A DNA stretch of 64,000 nucleotides, taken from contig NZ_FMHI01000005.1 of assembly GCF_900090145.1 (NCBI RefSeq), positions 341,591-405,590 on the forward strand. The letters run 5' to 3'. Source of the DNA: Streptomyces sp. WMMB 322 (GTDB lineage Bacteria; Actinomycetota; Actinomycetes; Streptomycetales; Streptomycetaceae). The notes under the pieces are model-generated. The model saw nothing but the letters and a program-made list of their open reading frames with translations, did no database searches and was not told the origin of the DNA. Position numbers and translations under genes: made by a program. Shown one piece after another: positions 1-10,272 of the stretch; the stretch's first letter is position 1; each line of letters begins with the position of its first letter.

Positions 1-150
1 ATCGGCGAGGACCTTGGCTGCGACCTCGTCCAGGTCCTTCGTGCTGGCCCCCGGGACGGCGGCCTCACGGCAGGCCTTGTGCATCGCCGCCACGACAAGG
101 CCCGCCTCGCGCATCTTCGCGATCTGCTCCGGGGTCTTGATCTCCACCAT
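1..150 (-). CDS. map: Methionine aminopeptidase type I, N-terminal 50 residues (cut by window edge)
   Basis: Only the first 50 codons are present; the gene runs off the left edge. It starts at the ATG at 150 and reads MVEIKTPEQIAKMREAGLVV, the usual opening of type I methionine aminopeptidases, which remove the initiator Met from nascent proteins in the cytosol. The metal-binding and catalytic residues lie beyond the window, so activity cannot be judged. It follows adk on the same strand after 174 bases, the normal secY-adk-map order at the end of the actinobacterial spc operon. Confidence 0.9.
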   Translation of the reverse strand, partial: MVEIKTPEQIAKMREAGLVVAAMHKACREAAVPGASTKDLDEVAAKVLAD

Positions 151-324
151 GCGGCGGTGCCTTCCTCGACGGGTGCTGAGGGAATGTGCTCACGGCCGGC
201 GCACCGGCTCGGGGTCGTACGCGGGGAGACCCCCGCTTCAATCAGTGTGCCGTACAAGCCTGCGGCCGCGGACCCTTCCCGGGTACCGCGGCCGCGGACG
301 AAGCCGGATACGGAACGCTCTCAG

Positions 325-993
325 TCAGTCGGCGACCGAGTCCTTCGCAGCGTCGAGGGCCTGCATCGAACGCTCGGTGACCTCGCTCACCTCGCCCAGC
401 GCCGAAATGGTGGTGACGAGGTCCTGACGCTTGTAGTGGTCGATGATCGGCTCGGTCTCGCTGTGGTACACCGCCAGCCGCTTGCGGACGGTCTCCTCGC
501 GGTCGTCGTCACGCTGATACAGCTCGCCGCCGCACGCGTCGCACACGCCCTCCTGCTGCGGGGGGCTGTACTCCGCGTGGAAGACGTGGCTGCTGTCGTT
601 GCGGCAGATGCGGCGGCCCGCGATCCGCTTGACGACTTCCTCCTCCGGGACCTCCAAGTCCAGCACGGCGTCGAGCCGTTGGCCCCGCTCCTCCAGGACC
701 CCGTCCAACGCCTCCGCCTGAGCGATGTTCCGGGGGAAGCCGTCGAGCAGGAAGCCGTTCGCAGCGTCCGGCTCGTCCATCCTGTCCGTCGCCATGCCGA
801 TCGTGACCTCGTCGGGCACGAGCTGACCCGCCCGCATGTACTCCTGCGCCTGCTGCCCGAGCGGGGTGCCCTGGCTGATGTTCGCGCGGAAGATGTCGCC
901 CGTGGAGATGTGCGGGATCGACAGGTTCTTGGACAGGAGCGCGGCCTGCGTTCCCTTGCCCGCGCCAGGCGGTCCGACGAGGACGATACGCAT
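325..993 (-). CDS. adk: Adenylate kinase
   Basis: Encodes 222 aa. The enzyme interconverts ATP + AMP and 2 ADP in the cytosol. The start [20 protein letters not shown] carries the P-loop GPPGAGKGT at residues 7-15. An AMP-binding stretch (STGDIFR) and the LID domain follow. The LID contains cysteines (RRICRND and, further on, VCDACGG), as in the zinc-type LID of Gram-positive enzymes. The ATG overlaps the secY stop by one base (TGATG), so the two are probably translationally coupled. The open frame extends upstream, but that part overlaps secY and is not conserved adk sequence. Confidence 0.97.
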   Translation of the reverse strand: MRIVLVGPPGAGKGTQAALLSKNLSIPHISTGDIFRANISQGTPLGQQAQEYMRAGQLVPDEVTIGMATDRMDEPDAANGFLLDGFPRNIAQAEALDGVLEERGQRLDAVLDLEVPEEEVVKRIAGRRICRNDSSHVFHAEYSPPQQEGVCDACGGELYQRDDDREETVRKRLAVYHSETEPIIDHYKRQDLVTTISALGEVSEVTERSMQALDAAKDSVAD

Positions 994-2306
994 CAGCGGA
1001 GGAACCCTTCGTAATTGCGCTGCTGAAGCTGGCTCTCGATCTGCTTCACGGTCTCGAGCCCGACGCCCACGATGATCAGAATACTCGTCCCGCCGAACGG
1101 GAAGTTCTGCTGAGCACCGAACGCGATCAGCGCGACGGTCGGCACCAGAGCGATCAACCCGAGATACAGGGACCCCGGCCATGTGATGCGGTTCAGCACA
1201 TAGCTCAGGTATTCCGCAGTGGGCCGACCTGCCCGGATGCCCGGGATGAAGCCACCATACTTCTTCATGTTGTCGGCGACTTCTTCGGGGTTGAAGGAGA
1301 TCGCCACGTAGAAGAACGCGAAGAAGACGATCAGCACGAAGTAGGTGACGATGTAGATCGGGTGGTCACCCTTCACGAAGTGCGCCTGGATCCACTCCGC
1401 CCAGCCCGCCTGCGAACCGCTGAACTGAACGATGAGCGCGGGGATGTAGAGCAGCGAGGACGCGAAGATGACGGGAATCACACCGGCCTGATTGACCTTC
1501 AGCGGAATGTAGGTCGAAGTGCCGCCGTAGCTGCGGCGCCCGATCATCCGCTTCGCGTACTGCACGGGCACGCGACGCTGCGCCTGCTCGACCAGCACCA
1601 CCAGGGCAACCATCGCGAGACCGCTGATGATCACCGCACCGAACTCGATCCAGCCGTCGGCGAGTTTGCCCTGCTTCTTGATGGCCCACAGCGCGCCGGG
1701 GAAACCGGCGGCGATCGAGATGAACATCAGGATCGACATGCCGTTGCCGATACCGCGGTCGGTGATGAGCTCGCCGAGCCACATGATGAACGCGGTGCCC
1801 GCCGTCATGCAGATGACCATCGTGACGGTGGTGAAGATCGACTGGTCCGGGATGATCTGGTCGCGGACCTGGCACTGGGGGAAGAGGGTGCCGCTGCGGG
1901 CGGTGGCCACGAGACCGGTTGCCTGGAGAATCGCGAGCGCGACCGTCAGATAACGCGTGTACTGCGTGATCTTGGCCTGCCCCGCCTGGCCCTCCTTCTT
2001 CAGCGCCTCGAGCCGCGGAATGACCACGACCAGCAGCTGAAGAATGATGCTCGCGGTGATGTACGGCATGATGCCGAGCGCGAAAATCGTCAGCTGCAGC
2101 AGTGCGCCACCGCTGAACATGTTCACCAGCCCGAAGAGACCCTGGCTCCCCTTGGCCTCGTTCATGCACTGGTTGACGTTCTCAAAGCTGACACCCGGCA
2201 CCGGAATGTGCTGCCCCAAGCGGAAGAGCACCACGATGCCGAGCGTGAACAACAGCTTCTTTCGCAGGTCGGGCGTCTGGAACGCCCGGGCGAACGCGGT
2301 GAGCAC
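993..2306 (-). CDS. secY: Protein translocase subunit SecY
   Basis: Encodes 437 aa, the channel-forming subunit of the Sec translocase, with about ten hydrophobic membrane segments. The start is taken at the GTG at 2306 (VLTAFARAF), which sits four bases after a GGAGG ribosome binding site; this gives the length I recall for Streptomyces SecY. The longer frame upstream adds 19 residues of unsupported sequence. It overlaps adk by one base. A 158-base gap with a strong hairpin separates it from rplO, so secY-adk-map may be partly uncoupled from the ribosomal genes upstream. Its partner secE is at 35051-35332. Confidence 0.97.
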   Translation of the reverse strand: MLTAFARAFQTPDLRKKLLFTLGIVVLFRLGQHIPVPGVSFENVNQCMNEAKGSQGLFGLVNMFSGGALLQLTIFALGIMPYITASIILQLLVVVIPRLEALKKEGQAGQAKITQYTRYLTVALAILQATGLVATARSGTLFPQCQVRDQIIPDQSIFTTVTMVICMTAGTAFIMWLGELITDRGIGNGMSILMFISIAAGFPGALWAIKKQGKLADGWIEFGAVIISGLAMVALVVLVEQAQRRVPVQYAKRMIGRRSYGGTSTYIPLKVNQAGVIPVIFASSLLYIPALIVQFSGSQAGWAEWIQAHFVKGDHPIYIVTYFVLIVFFAFFYVAISFNPEEVADNMKKYGGFIPGIRAGRPTAEYLSYVLNRITWPGSLYLGLIALVPTVALIAFGAQQNFPFGGTSILIIVGVGLETVKQIESQLQQRNYEGFLR

Positions 2307-2418
2307 GGTGCCTCCTGCGCCCCCCGCGTCGCGCGCGAGAGGTGATGGTCTTGGGGTCGACAAATACCAACAGTGCCCGCCACCTTACCGGCGACGGTGC
2401 CCGCCGTGGAACGACGGA

Positions 2419-2447
2419 CCGGGGACGTCCCGTTGGGACGTCCCCGG
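2419..2447 (-). terminator. Hairpin between rplO and secY
   Basis: A perfect 13-bp stem (CCGGGGACGTCCC with its complement) around a 3-base loop, 18 bases after the rplO stop. There is no T-tract, as is common in actinobacteria. It lies inside the spc operon, so it is better read as an attenuator or processing site than as a full stop. Confidence 0.6.
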
Positions 2448-2464
2448 CCAGTCAGTCAACGAAC

Positions 2465-2929
2465 TCAGCCGAGCTCGGTGACGGTGCCGCCGGCAGCGGT
2501 GATCTTCTCCTTGGCGGAGCCGGAGACCTTGTTGACGGTCACCGTCAGAGCCACGGAGATCTCGCCGGTGCCGAGCACCTTGACGAGCTCGTTCTTGCGA
2601 ACGGCGCCCTTGGCGACCAGGTCGGCCACCGTGACCTCGCCCCCCTTGGGGTACAGCTCGGCCAGCTTGTCCAGGTTCACGACCTGGAACTGCTTGTGGG
2701 CAGGGTTACGGAAACCCCTGAGCTTGGGCAGCCGCATGTGCAGCGGCATCTGCCCGCCCTCGAAGTTCTCCGGAACCTGGTAACGGGCCTTGGTGCCCTT
2801 GGTGCCGCGTCCGGCCGTCTTGCCCTTCGACGCCTCGCCGCGACCCACGCGGGTCTTGGCGGTCTTGGCGCCCGGGGCCGGCCGGAGGTTGTGGACCTTC
2901 AGCGGGTTGCTCTGCGAAGAGTCAGCCAT
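2465..2929 (-). CDS. rplO: 50S ribosomal protein L15
   Basis: Encodes 154 aa, a 23S rRNA-binding protein of the large subunit, added late in assembly. It begins [20 protein letters not shown] and has the Gly/Lys/Arg-rich [18 protein letters not shown] stretch typical of L15 in its first 60 residues. The ATG at 2929 lies one base after the rpmD stop region, so translation is likely coupled. The frame is open further upstream, but those residues fall in rpmD. Confidence 0.97.
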   Translation of the reverse strand: MADSSQSNPLKVHNLRPAPGAKTAKTRVGRGEASKGKTAGRGTKGTKARYQVPENFEGGQMPLHMRLPKLRGFRNPAHKQFQVVNLDKLAELYPKGGEVTVADLVAKGAVRKNELVKVLGTGEISVALTVTVNKVSGSAKEKITAAGGTVTELG

Positions 2930-2930
2930 G

Positions 2931-3113
2931 TCAGTCGACCTCCTCGACCGTGATGAGGTGCCGCACGGTGTGCACCATGCCGCGCACCTCGGGACGGTCC
3001 TCACGTACGGAGACGTCGCGGACCCTCTTCAGACCGAGCGTCCGCAGCGTGTCCCGGTGGTTCTGCTTCGTACCGATGACGGAACGCGTCTGCGTGATCT
3101 TCAAGCGAGCCAT
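2931..3113 (-). CDS. rpmD: 50S ribosomal protein L30
   Basis: Encodes 60 aa, the usual bacterial L30 length. It begins [20 protein letters not shown] and keeps the LGLKRV motif in the middle. It binds 23S rRNA in the large subunit. The ATG at 3113 shares one base with the rpsE stop (TAATG), and rplO starts almost immediately after its own stop, so rpsE-rpmD-rplO form a tightly coupled set. Confidence 0.97.
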   Translation of the reverse strand: MARLKITQTRSVIGTKQNHRDTLRTLGLKRVRDVSVREDRPEVRGMVHTVRHLITVEEVD

Positions 3114-3715
3114 TACGCACTCACCCCGGCACGGGCCCGCAGCAGAGCGGCGGGCGCCACGTCCTCGAGCGGCAGGCCACGGCGGGCGGCGATCTCCTCG
3201 GGGCGCTGAAGGCCCTGCAGAGCCGCACGCGTGGCGTGCACGATGTTGATCGGGTTCGACGAACCGAGCGACTTGCTCAGCACGTCGTGGATGCCCGCGC
3301 ACTCCAGCACGGCGCGCACCGGGCCACCGGCGATCACACCGGTACCGGGCGAAGCCGGCTTGAGCAGCACGACGCCCGCGGCTTCCTCACCCTGGATCGG
3401 GTGCGGAATGGTGCCCTGGATGCGGGGGACCTTGAAGAAGTGCTTCTTGGCCTCCTCGACGCCCTTGGCGATGGCGGCCGGCACCTCCTTGGCCTTGCCG
3501 TATCCGACGCCCACGGTGCCGTCACCGTCGCCCACCACGACCAGCGCGGTGAAGCTGAAGCGACGACCACCCTTCACAACCTTGGCCACGCGGTTGATCG
3601 CGACGACGCGCTCAACGTACGCGGTCTTCTCGGCGGCGGCGCCGCCGTCCCGGCCCTTGCGGTCCCGACGCTCGCCGCCACCGGCGCCGCCACCGCGGCG
3701 CTGGGGTCCAGCCAT
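3113..3715 (-). CDS. rpsE: 30S ribosomal protein S5
   Basis: Encodes 200 aa. S5 helps maintain decoding accuracy and mRNA unwinding at the entry tunnel. The first ~30 residues are Gly/Arg-rich and disordered (an actinobacterial extension). The S5 N-terminal domain follows ([20 protein letters not shown]) and then the C-terminal domain ([20 protein letters not shown]). It sits 43 bases after rplR and overlaps rpmD by one base. The KGGRRFS loop, where spectinomycin-resistance changes are known in other bacteria, looks normal. Confidence 0.97.
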   Translation of the reverse strand: MAGPQRRGGGAGGGERRDRKGRDGGAAAEKTAYVERVVAINRVAKVVKGGRRFSFTALVVVGDGDGTVGVGYGKAKEVPAAIAKGVEEAKKHFFKVPRIQGTIPHPIQGEEAAGVVLLKPASPGTGVIAGGPVRAVLECAGIHDVLSKSLGSSNPINIVHATRAALQGLQRPEEIAARRGLPLEDVAPAALLRARAGVSA

Positions 3716-3758
3716 TGGAATTACCTCTCTCGTTTACGTCCGCTCAGCGTGGACCGGC

Positions 3759-4142
3759 TCAGAACCTGAGCCCGGCTTCTCGGGCGGCGTCCGCGAGGGC
3801 GGCGATGCGCCCCGCGTACCTGTTGCCACCGCGGTCGAACACGACGGCCTCGACGCCCGCGGCCTTGGCACGCTCGGCGACCAGTGCACCGACCTGCTTG
3901 GCCTGCGCGCTCTTGTCGCCGTCACCGCCGCGGATCGACGCGTCCAGCGACGAGGCCGAGGCCAGCGTGTGGCCCGCCAGGTCGTCCACGACCTGGGCGA
4001 CCATGTGGCGGTTCGAGCGCGTCACCACAAGACGGGGACGGGCGGGGGTGCCCGAGACCTTCTTGCGGATGCGGATGTGACGGCGCTTGGCGGCGGCGCG
4101 CTTGTAGGCGTCGCCCTTAGCGATCTTCACGCCGTATGCCAT
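3759..4142 (-). CDS. rplR: 50S ribosomal protein L18
   Basis: Encodes 127 aa. L18 binds 5S rRNA with L5 and helps anchor it in the central protuberance. The basic N-terminus ([19 protein letters not shown]) and the C-terminal [20 protein letters not shown] motif are both present. The ATG at 4142 is three bases after the rplF stop, so the pair is probably coupled. Confidence 0.97.
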   Translation of the reverse strand: MAYGVKIAKGDAYKRAAAKRRHIRIRKKVSGTPARPRLVVTRSNRHMVAQVVDDLAGHTLASASSLDASIRGGDGDKSAQAKQVGALVAERAKAAGVEAVVFDRGGNRYAGRIAALADAAREAGLRF

Positions 4143-4145
4143 GGC

Positions 4146-4685
4146 TTACTTACCAGCCTTTCCGACCTTGCGGCGGATGGTCTCGCCCGCGTACTTCACG
4201 CCCTTGGCCTTGTACGGGTCCGGGCGGCGCAGCTTGCGGATGTTGGCGGCGACCTCGCCGACCTTCTGCTTGTCGATGCCCTCGACCGAGAACTTGGTCG
4301 GCGACTCGACCTTGAACGAGATGCCCTCCGGCGCCTCGACCAGGATCGGGTGGCTGTAGCCCAGCGAGAACTCCAGGTTGGAGCCCTTGGCCTGGACGCG
4401 GTAACCCACGCCGCTGATCTCGAGGTTCTTGGTGAATCCCGTGGTCACGCCAGTGATCATGTTCGCCACCAGCGTGCGGGACAGACCGTGCAGGGCCTTG
4501 TTCCGGCTCTCGTCGTTGGGACGGGAGACGACCAGCGCGCCGTCCTCGCCCTTCACGATCTCGATGGGCGCGGCGACGGTGTGCGAAAGGGAACCCTTGG
4601 GACCCTTCACGGCGACCGCCCGGCCATCGATGGTGACGTCCACACCGGCGGGAACCTGGATGGGGAGCTTGCCGATACGCGACAT
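4146..4685 (-). CDS. rplF: 50S ribosomal protein L6
   Basis: Encodes 179 aa. L6 lies near the factor-binding site of the large subunit. Two repeated L6 domains are visible: the first opens [20 protein letters not shown], and the second includes a [10 protein letters not shown] motif and the C-terminal [16 protein letters not shown] signature near the end. It is 23 bases downstream of rpsH and three bases upstream of rplR. Confidence 0.97.
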   Translation of the reverse strand: MSRIGKLPIQVPAGVDVTIDGRAVAVKGPKGSLSHTVAAPIEIVKGEDGALVVSRPNDESRNKALHGLSRTLVANMITGVTTGFTKNLEISGVGYRVQAKGSNLEFSLGYSHPILVEAPEGISFKVESPTKFSVEGIDKQKVGEVAANIRKLRRPDPYKAKGVKYAGETIRRKVGKAGK

Positions 4686-4708
4686 TGCTTTACCTCCGTT
4701 CCCTTCCG

Positions 4709-5107
4709 TTACCAGACGTAGGCGAGGACTTCCCCGCCCACGCCCTTCTTCTGTGCCTGCTGGCCGGTGAGCAGCCCGTGGGAAGTGGAGATGATCGCCA
4801 CTCCCAGGCCACCGAGCACCCTGGGCAGGTTGGTGGACTTCGCGTAGACCCGCAGGCCCGGCTTCGAGATCCGCTTGATACCGGCGATCGAGCGCTCGCG
4901 GTTGGGGCCGAACTTCAGCTCGAGCACGAGGCTCTTGCCGACCTGGGCCTCCTCGGTCCTCCAGCCGGTGATGTAGCCCTCCTGCTGGAGAATCTCCGCG
5001 ATGTGCGACTTGATCTTGCTGTGCGGCATCGCGACGGAGTCGTGGTACGCCGAGTTCGCGTTACGCAGACGCGTCAGCATGTCCGCGATCGGATCGGTCA
5101 TTGTCAT
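4709..5107 (-). CDS. rpsH: 30S ribosomal protein S8
   Basis: Encodes 132 aa. S8 binds the central domain of 16S rRNA and, in enteric bacteria, also represses the spc operon through its mRNA; whether that control exists here is unknown. It begins [20 protein letters not shown] and ends with the conserved [12 protein letters not shown] region. The start at 5107 gives the standard length. The open frame upstream has no S8 similarity. A 238-base gap separates it from rpsN. Confidence 0.97.
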   Translation of the reverse strand: MTMTDPIADMLTRLRNANSAYHDSVAMPHSKIKSHIAEILQQEGYITGWRTEEAQVGKSLVLELKFGPNRERSIAGIKRISKPGLRVYAKSTNLPRVLGGLGVAIISTSHGLLTGQQAQKKGVGGEVLAYVW

Positions 5108-5312
5108 GTGATGGCCTTCGGCCTCTCTCGCCGGGGTTTCCTGTATGCGCCCTCCTTCTCCCCGTACAGGGACAGGACAGGTGGGGCGCGGGGACCTACG
5201 GCGTAGTAAGACGGTCACGGACGGCGGGCGGCCGACCGCACAGCCTCAGTGGCGTGCGGTGGACACCCGTCCGGCCTTGATGCTCTTACCGAGAGTCCTG
5301 GCTGGCCCGAAC

Positions 5313-5340
5313 CGCTCGCCCTCCTGACGAAGGGCGGGCG
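5313..5340 (-). terminator. Hairpin just after rpsN in the rpsN-rpsH gap
   Basis: A 10-bp stem (one G-T pair) with an 8-base loop, 5 bases past the rpsN stop, followed by about 200 bases before rpsH. It is probably a processing or attenuation hairpin within the operon. Confidence 0.4.
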
Positions 5341-5345
5341 ACGGG

Positions 5346-5531
5346 TTACCAGGAGCTCTTGGTGACGCCCGGCAGCTCGCCACGGTGTGCCATCTGGCGA
5401 AGGCACACGCGGCACAGGCCGAACTTGCGGTAGACGGAGTGCGGACGGCCGCAGCGCTGGCAGCGCGTGTAAGCGCGGACAGCGAACTTCGGCTTACGGC
5501 TCGCCTTGGAGATCAGAGCCTTCTTAGCCAT
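5346..5531 (-). CDS. rpsN: 30S ribosomal protein S14, zinc-binding type
   Basis: Encodes 61 aa, the short zinc-containing form of S14 (often called type Z). It begins [20 protein letters not shown] and has four cysteines, C24, C27, C40 and C43, in a CxxC-CxxC ribbon. It binds 16S rRNA in the head of the small subunit. The ATG at 5531 is two bases after the rplE stop. Actinobacteria often keep a second, zinc-free S14 that is induced by zinc starvation; none is in this window. Confidence 0.97.
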   Translation of the reverse strand: MAKKALISKASRKPKFAVRAYTRCQRCGRPHSVYRKFGLCRVCLRQMAHRGELPGVTKSSW

Positions 5532-5533
5532 GG

Positions 5534-6094
5534 TCAGTTCTCCTTGAACGGGAAGCCGAGGTGACGAAGCAGGGCGCGCCCCTCGTCGTCGTTGGTCGCC
5601 GTGGTGACCACGGTGATGTCCATGCCCCGGACCCGGTCGATCTTGTCCTGGTCGATCTCGTGGAACATGACCTGCTCCGTGAGACCGAAGGTGTAGTTGC
5701 CCCGCCCATCGAACTGCTTCGGCGACAGGCCGCGGAAGTCGCGGATGCGCGGCAGCGCGAGGGACAGCAGGCGGTCCAGGAACTCCCACATCCGGTCGCC
5801 GCGCAGCGTCACGTGCGCGCCGATCGGCATGCCCTCGCGCAGCTTGAACTGCGCGATGGACTTGCGGGCCTTGGTCACCGCCGGCTTCTGGCCGGTGATC
5901 GTGGCGAGGTCCCGGATGGCACCGTCCATCAACTTGGAGTCGCGGGCGGCGTCGCCCACACCCATGTTGACCACGATCTTGGTGAGACCGGGAATCTGCA
6001 TGACGTTCTCGTACTTGAACTCGTCCTGCAGCTTGCCCTTGATCTCGGAGCGGTAGCGCTGCTTGAGGCGCGGGGCTTCAGTCGTGGCAGTCAT
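5534..6094 (-). CDS. rplE: 50S ribosomal protein L5
   Basis: Encodes 186 aa. L5 carries 5S rRNA into the large subunit and contacts P-site tRNA. Conserved L5 blocks are visible: [15 protein letters not shown], the central [14 protein letters not shown] and the C-terminal [10 protein letters not shown]. The ATG at 6094 overlaps the rplX stop by one base (TGATG). Confidence 0.97.
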   Translation of the reverse strand: MTATTEAPRLKQRYRSEIKGKLQDEFKYENVMQIPGLTKIVVNMGVGDAARDSKLMDGAIRDLATITGQKPAVTKARKSIAQFKLREGMPIGAHVTLRGDRMWEFLDRLLSLALPRIRDFRGLSPKQFDGRGNYTFGLTEQVMFHEIDQDKIDRVRGMDITVVTTATNDDEGRALLRHLGFPFKEN

Positions 6095-6417
6095 CAGATG
6101 TCCTCACCGGTCCGCTTGGCAACGCGGATCTTGTTGCCGTCGTCATCGAAGCGGTACCCGACGCGGGTGACGACCTTCTTGCCGTCCTTCTCCACCACGA
6201 GCTGCACGTTGCTCACGTGGACCGGAGCCTCGGTCGTCACGATTCCGCCCGTCTTCGAACCACGAGCGGTCTGGCCGGCCTTGGTGTGCTTCTTGACCCG
6301 GTTGACACCCTCGACCAGGACTCGGTCCTCGCGGGGGTAGGCCACAATGACCTTGCCCTGCTTGCCCTTGTCCTTGCCGGTGATGACCTGGACCAGGTCG
6401 CCCTTCTTGATCTTCAT
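6094..6417 (-). CDS. rplX: 50S ribosomal protein L24
   Basis: Encodes 107 aa from the ATG at 6417. L24 is an assembly initiator that binds the 5' end of 23S rRNA. The KOW motif ([20 protein letters not shown]) is at residues 4-23. An in-frame GTG at 6423 would overlap the rplN stop as GTGA and add two residues (GTG-ACC); I prefer the ATG because it matches the usual L24 start, but coupling through the GTG is possible. Confidence 0.95.
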   Translation of the reverse strand: MKIKKGDLVQVITGKDKGKQGKVIVAYPREDRVLVEGVNRVKKHTKAGQTARGSKTGGIVTTEAPVHVSNVQLVVEKDGKKVVTRVGYRFDDDGNKIRVAKRTGEDI

Positions 6418-6419
6418 GG

Positions 6420-6788
6420 TCACAGCACCTCCGGCGCGAGAGAGATGATCTTCATGAACTTCTTCTCGCGCAGTTCCCGGCCCACGGGGCCGAAGATGCG
6501 GGTGCCGCGGGGGTCACCGTCGTTCTTGAGGATGACCGCGGCGTTCTCGTCGAAGCGGATGTACGAGCCGTCGGGCCGGCGGCGCTCCTTCACGGTGCGC
6601 ACGATGACGGCCTTGACGATGTCGCCCTTTTTCACGTTCCCGCCCGGGATCGCGTCCTTGACGGTAGCGACGACGACGTCACCGACGCCCGCGTAGCGCC
6701 GGCCCGAACCGCCGAGCACACGGATGGTGAGAATCTCTTTCGCACCCGTGTTGTCGGCGACGCGCAGCCGGGACTCCTGCTGGATCAC
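6420..6788 (-). CDS. rplN: 50S ribosomal protein L14
   Basis: Encodes 122 aa, the standard L14 length, starting at a GTG (read [20 protein letters not shown]). L14 forms part of intersubunit bridge B5. The conserved middle block [17 protein letters not shown] and the FDENAAVIL stretch are present. It is first after a 129-base gap that follows rpsQ, the usual S10/spc junction, so the spc half may have additional promoter or processing input there. Confidence 0.97.
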   Translation of the reverse strand: MIQQESRLRVADNTGAKEILTIRVLGGSGRRYAGVGDVVVATVKDAIPGGNVKKGDIVKAVIVRTVKERRRPDGSYIRFDENAAVILKNDGDPRGTRIFGPVGRELREKKFMKIISLAPEVL

Positions 6789-6805
6789 GTCTATCTCCTG
6801 ATCGT

Positions 6806-6884
6806 CTGCCGGTTCCCGGCAGGGTCACACCCTCAGGGGATGTGCCCTGCCGAGCCTGGCGGAACTGTCCTGGGGGTCCCCAGG
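6806..6884 (-). other. Structured spacer between rpsQ and rplN
   Basis: The 129-base gap holds three short dyads: a 7-bp stem around 6806-6822, a bulged stem around 6818-6851 and a 6-7 bp stem at 6869-6884. This is the S10/spc operon junction. It may be a processing or attenuation region; no clear -10 box was seen. Confidence 0.35.
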
Positions 6885-6917
6885 CTGATTGCCAAGCCAA
6901 TTCCGTTTCGGAACTGC

Positions 6918-7226
6918 TTACTTCGCCTTCTCAAGGACCTCGACGACGCGCCAGCGCTTGGTCGCGGACAGCGGCCGGGTCTCCATGAGGAGTACGCGGT
7001 CGCCGACCCCGGCGGCGTTCTGCTCGTCGTGCGCCTTGAGCTTGTTGGTACGGCGGATGACCTTGCCGTACAGCGCGTGCTTGACGCGGTCCTCGACGGC
7101 GACGACGACGGTCTTGTCCATCTTGTCGCTGACGACCAGACCCTCGCGGGTCTTGCGGAAACCGCGCTGCTGCGTGCCCACGGCGGAGCCGCTGTTGTCT
7201 GCTGTAGTCACATTCGTCTCGCTCAT
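6918..7226 (-). CDS. rpsQ: 30S ribosomal protein S17
   Basis: Encodes 102 aa. S17 is a primary 16S rRNA binder (OB fold). The first ~25 residues are an actinobacterial extension; the core begins at [21 protein letters not shown]. The ATG at 7226 overlaps the rpmC stop by one base (TGATG). It is the last gene of the S10 group, before the 129-base gap. Confidence 0.97.
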   Translation of the reverse strand: MSETNVTTADNSGSAVGTQQRGFRKTREGLVVSDKMDKTVVVAVEDRVKHALYGKVIRRTNKLKAHDEQNAAGVGDRVLLMETRPLSATKRWRVVEVLEKAK

Positions 7227-7450
7227 CAGGCGCTCTCCACCGTCTCGATGCCCAGCTCACGCTCACGCATCAGGGTGTAGATCCGGGCGATGTCCTTGCG
7301 GACGGCCTTCAGCCGGCCGTGGTTCTCCAACTGCCCGGTCGCCGCCTGGAAGCGGAGGTTGAACAGCTCTTCCTTGGACTCGCGAAGCTTTCCGAGAAGC
7401 TCCTCGTCGCCCAGCTCACGCAGCTCGGAGGTCTTCGTCCCGGCCGCCAT
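7226..7450 (-). CDS. rpmC: 50S ribosomal protein L29
   Basis: Encodes 74 aa starting at the ATG at 7450, which shares one base with the rplP stop. L29 sits at the exit of the peptide tunnel with L23. The [18 protein letters not shown] signature is at residues 27-44, followed by the helical [10 protein letters not shown] block. A GTG directly before the ATG (7453) is a less likely start. Confidence 0.96.
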   Translation of the reverse strand: MAAGTKTSELRELGDEELLGKLRESKEELFNLRFQAATGQLENHGRLKAVRKDIARIYTLMRERELGIETVESA

Positions 7451-7869
7451 CACGACTCACCTGCCTCGCGCCGAACGATCCGGCACTTCATCGGAAGCTT
7501 GTGGGCGGCGCGGGTGAGCGCCTCCTTGGCAATCTTCTCGTTCGGGTAGGACAGCTCGAACATCACGCGCCCCGGCTTGACGTTCGCGATCCACCACTCG
7601 GGAGAACCCTTGCCGGAACCCATGCGGGTCTCGGCGGGCTTCTTCGTCAGCGGACGGTCCGGGTAGATGTTGATCCAGACCTTGCCGCCACGCTTGATGT
7701 GACGAGTCATGGAGATACGAGCTGCCTCGATCTGCCGGTTCGTCACATACGCGGCGGTCACGGCCTGAATGCCGTACTCACCGAACGAGACTTCGGTGCC
7801 ACCCTTGGCCATGCCCTTGCGCTTCGGGTGGTGCTGCTTACGGTGCTTGACCCTGCGCGGGATAAGCAT
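7450..7869 (-). CDS. rplP: 50S ribosomal protein L16
   Basis: Encodes 139 aa. L16 helps position A-site and P-site tRNA at the peptidyl transferase centre. It begins [20 protein letters not shown], and the [20 protein letters not shown] block is intact. It starts four bases after the rpsC stop and overlaps rpmC by one base. Confidence 0.97.
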   Translation of the reverse strand: MLIPRRVKHRKQHHPKRKGMAKGGTEVSFGEYGIQAVTAAYVTNRQIEAARISMTRHIKRGGKVWINIYPDRPLTKKPAETRMGSGKGSPEWWIANVKPGRVMFELSYPNEKIAKEALTRAAHKLPMKCRIVRREAGES

Positions 7870-7873
7870 GGCG

Positions 7874-8710
7874 TCAGCCCTCCTTCCCGGCAGCGCCGGG
7901 CTCTGCTGCCGCCGCGGCGGGCGTCACGCTCTCGACCTTGGGGGTCTCGGCGGAACCGCTCTGCTGCTGCGGCTTGCGGCCGCGGCCTCCGCGCTCGCCA
8001 CCACGACGGGGACGGTCGCTGCCGCCACCGCGGGACGGGCGGTTGCCCGCACGGGCGGCGGCGTTCTCGGCGCGGACCTCGGCGATGTTCTTGACGTCAC
8101 CCTTGTAGATCCAGACCTTCACGCCGATGCGGCCGAAGGTGGTCCTGGCCTCGAAGAAGCCGTAGTCGACGTTCGCGCGGAGCGTGTGCAGGGGCACGCG
8201 GCCCTCGCGGTAGAACTCCGAGCGGGACATCTCGGCACCGCCGAGGCGGCCACCGCACTGGATCTTGATGCCCTTCGCGCCGGCCTTCATCGTGGTCTGC
8301 ATGCTCTTGCGCATCGCACGGCGGAAGGAGACGCGGGAGGACAGCTGCTCGGCGACGGCCTGGGCCACCAGCTGCGCATCCGTCTCGGGGTTCTTGACCT
8401 CGAGGATGTTGAACTGGATCTGCTTGCCGGTCAGCTTCTCCAGGTTGCCCCGGAGCCTGTCGGCCTCGGCGCCGCGGCGGCCGATGACGATGCCGGGACG
8501 TGCTGTGTGCACGTCGACTCGTACGCGGTCACGGGTGCGCTCGATCTCCACCTTGGAGATGCCGGCCCGCTCCATGCCCTGCGTGAGCATCTTGCGGATC
8601 GCGACGTCTTCCTTGATGTAGTCCTTGTAGAGCTTGTCGGCGTACCAGCGCGACTTGAAGTCGGTGGTGATGCCGAGGCGGAACCCGTGCGGGTTTACCT
8701 TCTGGCCCAT
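7874..8710 (-). CDS. rpsC: 30S ribosomal protein S3
   Basis: Encodes 278 aa. S3 lines the mRNA entry tunnel. A KH domain is visible ([20 protein letters not shown], around residues 73-92), followed by the S3 C-terminal domain ([20 protein letters not shown]). The last ~65 residues are an Arg/Gly- then Ala-rich disordered tail, as seen in other actinobacteria. The ATG shares one base with the rplV stop (TAATG). Confidence 0.97.
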   Translation of the reverse strand: MGQKVNPHGFRLGITTDFKSRWYADKLYKDYIKEDVAIRKMLTQGMERAGISKVEIERTRDRVRVDVHTARPGIVIGRRGAEADRLRGNLEKLTGKQIQFNILEVKNPETDAQLVAQAVAEQLSSRVSFRRAMRKSMQTTMKAGAKGIKIQCGGRLGGAEMSRSEFYREGRVPLHTLRANVDYGFFEARTTFGRIGVKVWIYKGDVKNIAEVRAENAAARAGNRPSRGGGSDRPRRGGERGGRGRKPQQQSGSAETPKVESVTPAAAAAEPGAAGKEG

Positions 8711-9057
8711 TACCGGGTTCCTTCCTTGCTGCTCACGACCACTGTGATGTGGCTCGTCCGCTTGCGAATCCGGTAGGCGCGGCCCTGGGCACGCGGACGG
8801 AAACGCTTCAGGGTCGGGCCCTCGTCGACGTACGCCTCGGAGATGAAGAGGCTGTCGGCGTCGGTGTGGTCGTAGTTGTGTGCGGCGTTGGCGATGGCGC
8901 TGTCCAGCACCTTGCCCACCGGCACGCTCGCGGCCTGCGGGGCGAAGCGCAGGACCGCCTGAGCCTCCGTGGCAGGCAAGCCACGGACAAGGTCCACCAC
9001 CCGGCGGGCCTTCATGGGCGTGACGCGCACATAGCGCGCGGAGGCCCTGGCTTCCAT
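8710..9057 (-). CDS. rplV: 50S ribosomal protein L22
   Basis: Encodes 115 aa. L22 lines the nascent peptide tunnel with a long beta hairpin ([20 protein letters not shown]), the region altered in some macrolide-resistant strains; it reads as normal here. The ATG at 9057 is preceded by GAAGGG at a suitable distance. The upstream in-frame extension adds eight residues without support. Confidence 0.96.
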   Translation of the reverse strand: MEARASARYVRVTPMKARRVVDLVRGLPATEAQAVLRFAPQAASVPVGKVLDSAIANAAHNYDHTDADSLFISEAYVDEGPTLKRFRPRAQGRAYRIRKRTSHITVVVSSKEGTR

Positions 9058-9100
9058 GGTTGTCCCTTCGGTGTCAGTCATAGGTCTTCACACCCGCCCA

Positions 9101-9382
9101 TCAGCGACGACGCGACTTGCGGTCGTCCTTGACGTGGCCGCGGAAGGTGCGGGTCGGCGCGAACTCGCCGAGCTTGTGGCCGACCATCGACTCGGTGACG
9201 AACACCGGGACGTGCTTGCGGCCGTCGTGCACCGCGATCGTGTGGCCGAGCATGGCCGGGACGATCATCGAGCGGCGGGACCAGGTCTTGATGACGTTCT
9301 TGGAGCCTGCGTCGTTCTGCGCGTCCACCTTCTTGATCAGGTGGTCGTCGACGAAGGGCCCCTTCTTGAGACTGCGCGGCAT
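9101..9382 (-). CDS. rpsS: 30S ribosomal protein S19
   Basis: Encodes 93 aa. S19 works with S13 in the head of the 30S subunit. It begins [20 protein letters not shown] and keeps the [19 protein letters not shown] signature near the C-terminus. It lies 14 bases after rplB and 43 bases before rplV. Confidence 0.97.
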   Translation of the reverse strand: MPRSLKKGPFVDDHLIKKVDAQNDAGSKNVIKTWSRRSMIVPAMLGHTIAVHDGRKHVPVFVTESMVGHKLGEFAPTRTFRGHVKDDRKSRRR

Positions 9383-9396
9383 CTAAAACCCGCCTC

Positions 9397-10233
9397 CTAG
9401 CGCTTCTTGTTCGTCTTGCGGCGGCGGACGATGTACTTGTTGCTGGCCTTCTTCGGCGAGCGCGTACGGCCCTCCTTCTGGCCCCACGGCGAAACCGGGT
9501 GGCGGCCACCGGAGGTACGGCCCTCACCACCACCGTGCGGGTGGTCGATCGGGTTCATGACCACACCGCGGACGGTCGGGCGGACGCCCTTCCAGCGCAT
9601 GCGGCCGGCCTTGCCCCAGTTGATGTTCGACTGCTCGGCGTTGCCGACCTCGCCGACAGTGGCGCGGCAGCGGACGTCGACCAGGCGGATCTCACCGGAC
9701 GGCATGCGCAGGTGGGCCATGCGGCCCTCCTTCGCCAGCAGCTGCACGGAGGCGCCGGCGGACCGGGCGAACTTCGCGCCGCCGCCGGGCCGCAGCTCGA
9801 TGGCGTGGATCGTCGTACCGACCGGGATGTTGCGCAGCGCCAGGTTGTTGCCCGGCTTGATGTCGGCCCCGGGACCGTTCTCCACGCGGCTGCCCTGCGA
9901 CAGGCCGGCCGGCGCGAGGATGTAGCGCTTCTCGCCGTCGGCGTAGTGCAGCAGCGCGATGCGCGCGGTGCGGTTCGGGTCGTACTCGATGTGCGCGACC
10001 TTGGCGGGCACGCCGTCCTTGTCGTGACGACGGAAGTCGATCACTCGGTAGGCGCGCTTGTGGCCACCGCCCTGGTGGCGAGCGGTCACACGACCGGCGT
10101 TGTTACGGCCGCCCTTGCTGTGCAGGGGGCGGACCAGTGACTTCTCCGGCGTGGACCGCGTGATCTCGACGAAGTCGGCGACACTGGCGCCACGACGGCC
10201 CGGAGTCGTCGGCTTGTACTTGCGGATACCCAT
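9397..10233 (-). CDS. rplB: 50S ribosomal protein L2
   Basis: Encodes 278 aa. L2 is needed for subunit association and peptidyl transfer. Conserved blocks are present: the N-terminal [20 protein letters not shown], the central [18 protein letters not shown] and the C-terminal [20 protein letters not shown], which holds the functionally important histidine. The gap to rplW is 39 bases. Confidence 0.97.
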   Translation of the reverse strand: MGIRKYKPTTPGRRGASVADFVEITRSTPEKSLVRPLHSKGGRNNAGRVTARHQGGGHKRAYRVIDFRRHDKDGVPAKVAHIEYDPNRTARIALLHYADGEKRYILAPAGLSQGSRVENGPGADIKPGNNLALRNIPVGTTIHAIELRPGGGAKFARSAGASVQLLAKEGRMAHLRMPSGEIRLVDVRCRATVGEVGNAEQSNINWGKAGRMRWKGVRPTVRGVVMNPIDHPHGGGEGRTSGGRHPVSPWGQKEGRTRSPKKASNKYIVRRRKTNKKR

Positions 10234-10272
10234 TTCTCAGTCCTCGTCCGATATCGGACGGTCCTGTCTCCG

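Noticed and set aside
325..1182. A 285-residue form of adenylate kinase
   Set aside because: The extra N-terminal residues overlap secY and have no adk similarity; the ATG at 993 gives the normal protein.
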